Shown here in pieces: positions 1 through 4,772 of a stretch of DNA of 5,363 nucleotides. Location of the stretch: contig JAKASH010000277.1 in NCBI GenBank assembly GCA_021828225.1, forward strand, positions 1-5,363. Reading direction: 5' to 3'. Numbering within the stretch: position 1 is the stretch's first letter; each line of letters starts with the position of its first letter. The stretch is from Acidobacteriota bacterium. GTDB taxonomy: Bacteria > Acidobacteriota > Terriglobia > UBA7540. The notes beneath the pieces were generated by a model that saw only the letters and a list, made by a program, of their open reading frames with translations, searched no databases and was not told the origin of the DNA. Both the position numbers and the translations under genes were made by a program.

Positions 1-815
1 GTAGCTCCTCCGCCATGGTCGCCTGCCCCGTAAAACACCATGAGGTCTTTGACGGGTTCGCGCAAGTCAATGACTTTCCGTATGCGCTCGTTCAGCGTGC
101 CCGCGGCCGTATAGCTGAATGGAATCCGGTATGTAAGCACACGCGTTCCATCCGGCCCCCGCCACCAGAACAGATCCGCAGGCAGGTGCTTTGATTCTTC
201 TTCTGGCCGCATGAAAACGTAATCCGCCATCTCTTGGAGCTTCAGGATTTGAGGAAGGGTACCGGTGTGACCGAAGGAATCTGGATTAAATCCCACCCGA
301 GCTTGACGGCCGAAGAGACGATGGAAAAGGCGTTGGCCGTACAAGCCCTGGCGGGCGAGTGATTCACCATTGGGCATGTTGACGTCGGGCTCCACCCACC
401 AGCCGCCAGTGATCTGCCAGCGGCCTTCGTTGACTCGCTGGCGTATTTCCACAAGCATTTCAGGGTCGGTCTCAGCAACCCATTTGTAGAACAGAGCCGA
501 ACTTTCCGTAAAAGCAAAAGCCGGATTGCTCTTCATGTGGTCTAGAGCGGAGCGGAAGGTGCTGAGAACCACGGACATCGCCTCAGACCAGGGCCACAGC
601 CAAACCGCGTCGATGTGGGCATAGGCAATCATGTGAAGTCGATATTGTTGTGCCCTTGGCGGCCATGGCTCGCTTAATTGTCCCGGCGGTGCATTCAAAG
701 AGTGATCCATGGTTCCCACTCGTTGCAGGCCTTTGGGCGATTTTGAAAGCACCATGGTTGCGGTTCCAAGACTTGCCACCTTAATGAAATCTCTCCGGTC
801 CAGATCCTCGCTCAT
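1..815 (-). CDS. Glycoside hydrolase family 38 (alpha-mannosidase-like), Tat-exported, N-terminal part
   Basis: This is a retaining, metal-dependent alpha-mannosidase-type hydrolase; only the first 271 codons are in the window and the frame stays open to the left edge. Seen: the start at 815 is preceded by AAAGGAG (824-830) with 8-nt spacing. Residues 7-12 read RRDFIK followed by a short hydrophobic run (13-24), a twin-arginine signal, so export from the cytoplasm is likely. The GH38 N-terminal catalytic domain then begins: HIDAVWLWPWSE at 67-78, where H67 and D69 match the zinc ligands; TGGWWVEPDVNMPNGES at 136-152; and PDSFGH at 178-183, where D179 matches the nucleophile and zinc ligand. 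The edge reads YGAGDHGGGA, another GH38 block. Family membership is firm. The exact substrate (alpha-mannoside, linkage, host glycan or polysaccharide) cannot be told from this part. Full-length bacterial members are usually 800-1100 residues, so most of the protein lies outside. Confidence 0.93.
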   Translation of the reverse strand, partial: MSEDLDRRDFIKVASLGTATMVLSKSPKGLQRVGTMDHSLNAPPGQLSEPWPPRAQQYRLHMIAYAHIDAVWLWPWSEAMSVVLSTFRSALDHMKSNPAFAFTESSALFYKWVAETDPEMLVEIRQRVNEGRWQITGGWWVEPDVNMPNGESLARQGLYGQRLFHRLFGRQARVGFNPDSFGHTGTLPQILKLQEMADYVFMRPEEESKHLPADLFWWRGPDGTRVLTYRIPFSYTAAGTLNERIRKVIDLREPVKDLMVFYGAGDHGGGA

Positions 816-842
816 AGAAAGTACTCCTTTCGAATTGTCGGA

Positions 843-871
843 ATTAGTCCGAATTTGAAGTTGCCTGCCAA
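843..871 (-). promoter_or_regulatory. Candidate sigma-70 promoter of the GH38 gene
   Basis: On the minus strand TTGGCA (871-866, 5 of 6 to TTGACA) is followed after 17 nt by ACTAAT (848-843, 4 of 6 to TATAAT). The predicted transcript start near 836 leaves a leader of about 20 nt that holds the AAAGGAG ribosome site, a sensible arrangement. Further upstream, at 942-954, lies the dyad GGTTA-AGG-TAACC, a possible operator. Inferred from consensus only; promoter consensus in this phylum is poorly constrained. Confidence 0.4.
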
Positions 872-1337
872 CTCCTTCAAGGTTGGAGAGTAGAGGATAT
901 GATAACCGATCTTCCGAGCGCCAAGCATAGGGTCATATAGGGGTTAAGGTAACCGGGCTGTTATGGCCAGTACGGGCGATCGGCTGGCGCTTTGAGGGCC
1001 GCAAGGCGACATGCCATTATACATATGGTTACTACCCGATCGGATGATGGCATATCGTTTCTTACCCCAGTAGGTATTTTTTTCACTACCATTAGAAGGC
1101 TTGGCTTGCTTTTTCAATAGGTTGCGATTGGCATGAAATGTGCTTCAGTGTCTACGCAAGTCCGTGCACATTCGCCTAAGCCGAGTACTCCCATGGCTCC
1201 TTGGCGATGCTTCTGCGGGAAAGTTCTGCCTTAGCCCAGCAGTTGTATCGAGTAAACCGTGTCGCAGGCAACGTTTGTGATGCCGGGAAGGTGGTGAAAT
1301 TATGCGAATGGAATACTCTCCAATCAATGATCTGTAT
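872..1337. other. Non-coding gap between divergent GH38 and small-protein genes
   Basis: No credible gene is seen in this gap; the reading frames present are short, lack ribosome sites and have no recognisable composition or motif. Small signals: the dyad GGTTA-AGG-TAACC (942-954); two copies of CGATCG exactly 60 bp apart (977-982 and 1037-1042), the second within CCGATCGG; the 7-bp inverted repeat ATGCCAT/ATGGCAT (1011-1017 and 1047-1053); and a weak terminator-like TACC-N6-GGTA followed by seven T (1063-1083). No clear promoter for the rightward gene was found. Confidence 0.5.
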
Positions 1338-1341
1338 GGAG
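1338..1341 (+). promoter_or_regulatory. Ribosome binding site deciding the start at 1350
   Basis: GGAG stands 8 nt before the ATG at 1350. The competing upstream ATG at 1302 has the weaker AAGGTGG (1288-1294, 7-nt spacing). The inner start gives a short basic N-terminus running straight into the membrane anchor, which is why I prefer it. Confidence 0.5.
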
Positions 1342-1349
1342 TCACGCCC

Positions 1350-1790
1350 ATGAGGCGCCAACCGCGACAAGGGAGCAACGCATGGCTAATCGCGCTGCTG
1401 GTCTTCGCCGGATTGTTTTTCTTTGAGTCGATTCGCCCGGTAGAACGGTTGCGAGCTACTCCTCCATCTGATTTTGTCCACGTCCGTCCTGACGTCGGGT
1501 CGACGAAGGCGAACGTGCAAGAAGAGGTGGCGCAATCCTATTGGGGTGTTGCTGTAGAGTTTGTTCAGGAGAGCTATCCTTTTGGGTCCAAGCTCCCGAG
1601 TTCTCCTCCCTCGAATTTCAGACTTCAGGAGGCGAGCCAATCTGGCGTGCGAGATGCCTACTGGGACAAACTTCGTGAGATGTGGAGTCGGCCCGAGGTT
1701 TGGAATACTTCCTTTGAGTGGAGTACCGACTGGGTTCAGGGGGAATACAATTCGTTGGTAGCGATTGCGAATAATTATCTCCACTCTTAG
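1350..1790 (+). CDS. Unrecognised small membrane-anchored, Trp-rich protein
   Basis: I do not recognise this protein. From the start at 1350 it has 146 residues; an upstream in-frame ATG at 1302 would add 16. Seen: a short basic N-terminus (R2, R3, R6), one hydrophobic segment at about residues 11-26 (AWLIALLVFAGLFFFE), then a soluble, non-repetitive region. Positive charges before the segment predict N-in topology with the bulk outside the inner membrane. The C-terminal half is rich in aromatic residues, with tryptophans in YWDK, MWSR, VWNT, EWST and DWVQ in a roughly regular spacing, which suggests a small amphipathic helical fold. No catalytic motif or lipobox is visible. It stands alone between the GH38 gene, on the other strand, and a tRNA, so context gives no role. 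The length of the open frame, the clear anchor and the ribosome site argue that it is real; the opposite-strand frame over it has no such features. Confidence 0.72.
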   Translation: MRRQPRQGSNAWLIALLVFAGLFFFESIRPVERLRATPPSDFVHVRPDVGSTKANVQEEVAQSYWGVAVEFVQESYPFGSKLPSSPPSNFRLQEASQSGVRDAYWDKLREMWSRPEVWNTSFEWSTDWVQGEYNSLVAIANNYLHS

Positions 1791-1805
1791 TTATATTTTT
1801 GTAAA

Positions 1806-1881
1806 GGCAACCGCATTCCTGTCGTACTCGACAGGCTGTACCGGACGTGTTGGTAACCGCAGTCCGGCTTTATGAAAAGCC
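1806..1881. repeat. Two tandem 46-bp units, each a shared leader plus a perfect hairpin
   Basis: Unit 1 begins GGCAACCGCATTCCTG at 1806 and unit 2 GGTAACCGCAGTCCGG at 1852, identical at 13 of 16 positions and 46 bp apart. In unit 1 the hairpin CCTGTCG-TACT-CGACAGG spans 1818-1835. In unit 2 GGCTTT-ATGA-AAAGCC spans 1866-1881, ending at exactly the same offset although its sequence differs. A third pairing, CCGGAC (1841-1846) with GTCCGG (1862-1867), could bridge the units. No T-run follows on either strand, so these are not standard intrinsic terminators, though they lie 15-90 bp after the small gene and could end its transcript or be part of a structured RNA. Two copies only, so chance is not excluded. 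Confidence 0.45.
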
Positions 1882-1998
1882 TGCCTTCTCGCCTGGTCAT
1901 CAGATTGAGCTTCCGTTGGAATACGTGATCCCTCGCGTTGGAGTTGCAGCAGTTCGCGCGGGATAGGCGATCGTGGTATATCATATTGAGAGCGCTCT

Positions 1999-2075
<77 letters not shown>

Positions 2076-2116
2076 CTTTTGCCCAGTCTTGTGGGATGCC
2101 AGTTACAGGAGTTGCT

Positions 2117-2133
2117 GTGGTTGGTGTAACCAC
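2117..2133. other. Hairpin between the convergent tRNA and OsmC genes
   Basis: GTGGTT-GGTGT-AACCAC is a perfect 6-bp stem with a 5-nt loop, 42 bp after the tRNA on the plus strand and about 97 bp after the OsmC stop on the minus strand. It could serve as a shared terminator between converging transcripts, but no run of T follows on either strand, so the call is weak. The rest of 2076-2229 holds nothing I can name. Confidence 0.25.
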
Positions 2134-2229
2134 CAGGAAAATCTTGCGACTCGCGCTTCCTGCCAATGAAACATAGCGCTAATAATCGTGGAGGGTGGTT
2201 TGTCGATGCCGGGAGCGGCTTGGAAACAA

Positions 2230-2703
2230 CTATGACAGCATGGGAGCTATTAAGGACGGATCGTTGCTGTCCTCGGGCGCAAGGTCGTTTTCAGGAATAA
2301 TTTCGAAGGTATTGGTGATCTCAGCTGTTTTGCCGATCATTGCTTCGACCGAGCAGTACTTTGTTTCAGAAAGATGAATCGCTTTCTGTGCCGCCTGTGG
2401 GGCGATCTGGCCGTGCAACCGGTGTTTAATAATGACTCGGGTAAAAACGCAGGGAGGTTCGGTCCGCTGTTCAGCGCTGAGATCGACTTCATAGCTGGTG
2501 ACCCGTTGCCGCATCTTGCGCAGAATCGAGACGACATCGAACGCTGTGCATCCGCCAAGCGCCAATAGAGCCAACTCGATGGGCTTTGGCCCTGAATTTC
2601 CCTGAGCGTCATCCATTACGACGTGGTGTCCGGAGCCGGATTCCCCGATGAATTGACGCCTTTCTTCTCCAAGGGCGTTGAGGTGAAGTTTTGCTTCCAG
2701 CAT
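2230..2703 (-). CDS. OsmC/Ohr-family thiol protein (putative peroxidase)
   Basis: This protein has 157 residues with the start at 2703, close to the usual OsmC length of about 140. OsmC and Ohr proteins are cytoplasmic dimers that reduce organic hydroperoxides with a pair of cysteines; this subgroup (YhfA-like) is less well characterised. Seen: SGSGHHVVMDD at 22-32, the block GPKPIELALLALGGC at 38-52 with C52 as the expected peroxidatic cysteine at the start of the central helix, and KYCSV at 115-119 with C117 as the expected resolving cysteine. An additional C85 is present. Both catalytic cysteines being kept argues for an active enzyme. The tail after about residue 138 is acidic and not conserved. 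The gene follows gltA on the same strand and overlaps its end region, so it is almost certainly co-transcribed. An alternative start at 2715, whose ATG overlaps the gltA stop, would add four residues but has no ribosome site. The physiological substrate is unknown. Confidence 0.9.
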   Translation of the reverse strand: MLEAKLHLNALGEERRQFIGESGSGHHVVMDDAQGNSGPKPIELALLALGGCTAFDVVSILRKMRQRVTSYEVDLSAEQRTEPPCVFTRVIIKHRLHGQIAPQAAQKAIHLSETKYCSVEAMIGKTAEITNTFEIIPENDLAPEDSNDPSLIAPMLS

Positions 2704-2708
2704 GACGT

Positions 2709-2713
2709 CCTCC
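2709..2713 (-). promoter_or_regulatory. Ribosome binding site at the gltA/OsmC junction
   Basis: On the minus strand the junction reads TAATGGAGGACGTCATG. The gltA stop TAA (2717-2715) shares its last base with an in-frame ATG (2715). GGAGG (2713-2709) then stands 5 nt before the ATG at 2703. This favours 2703 as the true start and predicts that ribosomes finishing gltA re-initiate on the second gene. Confidence 0.7.
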
Positions 2714-2714
2714 A

Positions 2715-4007
2715 TTATGCGCTTTGCGCGGAGCTGCTGATGGTTCGCATGATCCACGGGGTGCTGACGGACTTGGGCCGGGTAATAGGAGTCCCGATCG
2801 CGCGATTCAGAATAAGTTGTGCACACATACCAAGAGCTCGCGACACTCCGAATAAGACCGTATAGTAGTCGAACTCCTTCAGTCCAAAAAGATAGAGGAG
2901 CGCTCCGGATCCCGCATCCACATTGGGCCAGGGGTCTTTGATCTTGGCGTGTTCCTTCAGGATTTCGGGCGTCACACGGAACAGTTGGTCAACGATCCGG
3001 AAGATTTCGTCGTCGGGACAGACGCGGAGGCCAAACTCATGAAACGCGGTGAAACGCGGGTCGGTAACCCGAAGAACTGCGTGGCCATAACCCGGAATGA
3101 CGCGGCCGCTTTCAAGCGTTTCCTGAACATACTCACGCAACTGGGCGTCCGTCGGCGCGCCCTTATACCTTTTGTGAATCTCCAACACGAAGTGGAGGCC
3201 CTCCTGGTTCGCGAGCCCATGGAGGGGACCTGCCAGCCCATTCATTCCTGCTGACACAGCGTAGAAAGGATCGGACAACGCTGAACCGACGGTGTGGCAA
3301 GTGAAGGCGCTGACATTGCCACCCTCGTGATCGCAGTGCAAGGTTAAGTAGAGCCGGATGTAGTTCTTGAACTCTCCATCCGGGTCATCTAAGTGAAGCA
3401 TCGAGGCGTAATCGCCTCCCCAGTCAAGGTCGGGGTTTGAAGGAAGGGGATCGCCTTTGTGGGCATGCATACGATAGATTCCAGCAGCGATCTCGGGCAG
3501 TCTGGCCAACAATGTCAAGGAGTCATCAAGCGCGGCTTCCCAGTACTCCTCCTTCCGCAAGCCTGCTGTGTAGCGGCGTCGAAATACCGAGTCACCCTCC
3601 ATGGCAAGGATGGCTGTGCTGAACATCGCCATCGGGTGAGAATCGGATGGCAGGGCTTTCAAGACGTCCCAAATATAGGAGGGGACTGCAGCGCGTTGCC
3701 GGAACTCCCCTTGCAGACTCGCCAATTGCTGGGTGTCAGGAAGTTCGCCTGTCAGCAATAGGTAAAAAATCTCTTCCGGCAATTTCTGGGTAAGCTGGCC
3801 AATTGGGATGCCGCGAATGATCAGTCCTTGGTCCGGCTCGACCACCGAGGTATCACAGACCAAGCCCTTTACACCTCGCATGCCTCCGAACGCCTGGCTG
3901 ATTGTTACTTCAGAAATGACGTTGCTGCCATGCTCCTTGACGATTGAATAGACTTTTTCCCTCAGACCAGGAATTTGTCGCGCCAGTTTGTCATGCAGTT
4001 TCCCCAT
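2715..4007 (-). CDS. gltA: Citrate (Si)-synthase, mitochondrial-type
   Basis: Citrate synthase condenses oxaloacetate with acetyl-CoA to citrate, the entry step of the TCA cycle, in the cytoplasm. The protein has 430 residues, the normal length for the mitochondrial-type bacterial enzymes. Seen: an N-terminal block FGGMRGVKGLVCDTSVV at 40-56, typical of that type; CDHEGGNVSAFTCHTVGSAL at 225-244; GPLHGLANQE at 260-269, where H263 corresponds to pig H274; IPGYGHAVLR at 304-313, where H309 corresponds to H320; R318 in TDPR, likely an oxaloacetate ligand; and NVDAGSG at 362-368, where D364 corresponds to the catalytic D375. The C-terminal RPKSVSTPW is also typical. All catalytic residues are kept. 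The NADH-regulated N-terminal domain of the E. coli type II enzyme is absent, so a dimeric enzyme without that allosteric control is expected. The start at 4007 follows GGGGG (4013-4017). A CRP-like palindrome lies about 77 bp upstream. First gene of a two-gene operon with the OsmC-family protein. Confidence 0.97.
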   Translation of the reverse strand: MGKLHDKLARQIPGLREKVYSIVKEHGSNVISEVTISQAFGGMRGVKGLVCDTSVVEPDQGLIIRGIPIGQLTQKLPEEIFYLLLTGELPDTQQLASLQGEFRQRAAVPSYIWDVLKALPSDSHPMAMFSTAILAMEGDSVFRRRYTAGLRKEEYWEAALDDSLTLLARLPEIAAGIYRMHAHKGDPLPSNPDLDWGGDYASMLHLDDPDGEFKNYIRLYLTLHCDHEGGNVSAFTCHTVGSALSDPFYAVSAGMNGLAGPLHGLANQEGLHFVLEIHKRYKGAPTDAQLREYVQETLESGRVIPGYGHAVLRVTDPRFTAFHEFGLRVCPDDEIFRIVDQLFRVTPEILKEHAKIKDPWPNVDAGSGALLYLFGLKEFDYYTVLFGVSRALGMCAQLILNRAIGTPITRPKSVSTPWIMRTISSSAQSA

Positions 4008-4083
4008 CTATACCCCCAAACTACTCACTTACTACAGTCTAGACACAATCGAAAAATCGTATCGGTGAGCAAAGCCACCATGA

Positions 4084-4103
4084 TTTGTGACCGCGATCAC
4101 AAA
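4084..4103. promoter_or_regulatory. CRP/FNR-family-type operator upstream of gltA
   Basis: TTTGTGA-CCGCGA-TCACAAA is a 20-bp dyad with perfect 7-bp arms and the exact core TGTGA-N6-TCACA known from E. coli CRP sites. The two central base pairs on each side of the axis (CGCG) also pair, so 18 of 20 positions are symmetric. It ends 77 bp before the gltA start. On the minus strand TACGAT (4061-4056) or TAGACT (4041-4036) could be the -10 element; the operator would then be centred near -44 or -64, close to the class II or class I positions for CRP activation, and neither -10 has a good -35, as expected of an activated promoter. The match is seen in the sequence; the regulator and its effector (cAMP or other) are inferred. 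Confidence 0.65.
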
Positions 4104-4303
4104 CTCGCTTTCATTGTTTTCAAAACGCCACTCATTTCCGCGACTAGCGAGCCTGCATGAAGAGATCGTGAGTGTCGCTTGATGGTGTTCATTGGAGCCC
4201 CATCGAATACGGAAGAATTTTGGCCCGCCCGGGTGCAAGAAGAGCCGGGAGAGTTGAAGCAAGCATGATTTTGAATAGCTTTTTCGCGCCCATATCTATT
4301 AAG

Positions 4304-4461
4304 CTGGAATTTACCCATTTTATTGGGGCTCAAGCATTGCTGCGTGTGGCAACAATAAACGGCATCTGTTGCCGCCTGCGGTCAACGGGCGGGGCTGCAA
4401 CAGATTAATTTACCACAACTTTGCTGAGCGGGGTTAGCACTTGCTGGAGTTACCCCATTTT
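4304..4461. repeat. Degenerate direct repeats in the gltA-M16 gap
   Basis: CTGGAATTTACCCATTTT (4304-4321) and CTGGAGTTACCCCATTTT (4444-4461) agree at 15 of 18 positions, 140 bp apart, and each is followed about 11 bp later by AGCAT. A third related stretch at 4407-4447 starts AATTTACC and later has GGGGTTAGCACTTGCTG, resembling GGGGCTCAAGCATTGCTG at 4325-4342. The pattern looks like an old local duplication that has diverged; function unknown. Confidence 0.3.
4346..4403. other. Mutually exclusive hairpins (possible structured leader)
   Basis: GGCAACA (4348-4354) pairs perfectly with TGTTGCC (4367-4373) across a 12-nt loop. The same right arm, as CTGTTGC (4366-4372), can instead pair with GCAACAG (4397-4403), extended by CGCC/GGCG (4373-4376 and 4388-4391). 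The two folds cannot coexist, the layout of a switch or attenuator, but they lie about 370 bp before the M16 start and no T-run follows either hairpin. No known riboswitch consensus was recognised. Confidence 0.3.
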
Positions 4462-4772
4462 CGGATTAAATAGCATGTTGGGAGGCAATTTTATTCCAGG
4501 CGAAGGTGTACGCGGCGCGTTGCACCCTGCATCCAATCAACTTGTGGGCAGCGATGGAACAACCCATAGTACAAACGGCCAATAGGTTGCGAGGAACTCG
4601 GCTATTTAGTTTGGCAGTGGTGTGAACAACTATCGTTGAAAATTGAAATTAGTTGCCGGCGACAGGCTAGACGTATTCTGCGCCAGCCGAGCTTCGAACT
4701 CAGTTGTGTTTCCACATCGTCCGGCATCCAAGGTGGAGTCATATTGATTAACAGAAAACGGGGGAAGAGAGA

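Larger units (their letters stand above)
4104..4772. other. Long non-coding gap between divergent gltA and M16 peptidase genes
   Basis: About 670 bp with no gene I can support. The frames here are at most 78 codons, overlap each other on both strands, have no good ribosome sites and show no recognisable protein blocks. It holds a set of competing hairpins (4346-4403), degenerate direct repeats (4304-4461) and one more hairpin at 4505-4526, with arms GGTGTA/TGCACC and an inner CG/CG pairing. No convincing promoter for the peptidase was found; TTGCCG with TATTCT (about 4653-4679, 15-nt spacing) is a poor candidate. Confidence 0.5.

Noticed and set aside
1063..1083. TACC-N6-GGTA followed by seven T as an intrinsic terminator
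   Set aside because: The stem is only 4 bp and no gene ends just before it on the plus strand.
1386..1784. Minus-strand frame of 132 codons opposite the small membrane protein
   Set aside because: It has no ribosome site and no membrane or domain signature, while the plus-strand frame has a clear anchor and a ribosome site; it is taken as a shadow.
1806..1881. Twin hairpins as a CRISPR array or known riboswitch
   Set aside because: There are only two imperfect units with 13 of 16 identity in the leader, the hairpins differ in sequence, no cas gene is present, and no known riboswitch core (for example that of the c-di-GMP, glycine or cobalamin classes) could be matched.
2704..2826. Longer N-terminus for the OsmC-family protein starting at 2826 (41 extra residues)
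   Set aside because: The extension lies inside the conserved C-terminus of gltA, does not resemble OsmC, and the internal start at 2703 has a strong GGAGG.
4032..4408. Several frames of 76-78 codons on both strands in the gltA-M16 gap
   Set aside because: They overlap one another, one runs through the CRP-like operator, none has a good ribosome site, and no protein block is recognisable. A decayed gene cannot be excluded but is not supported.
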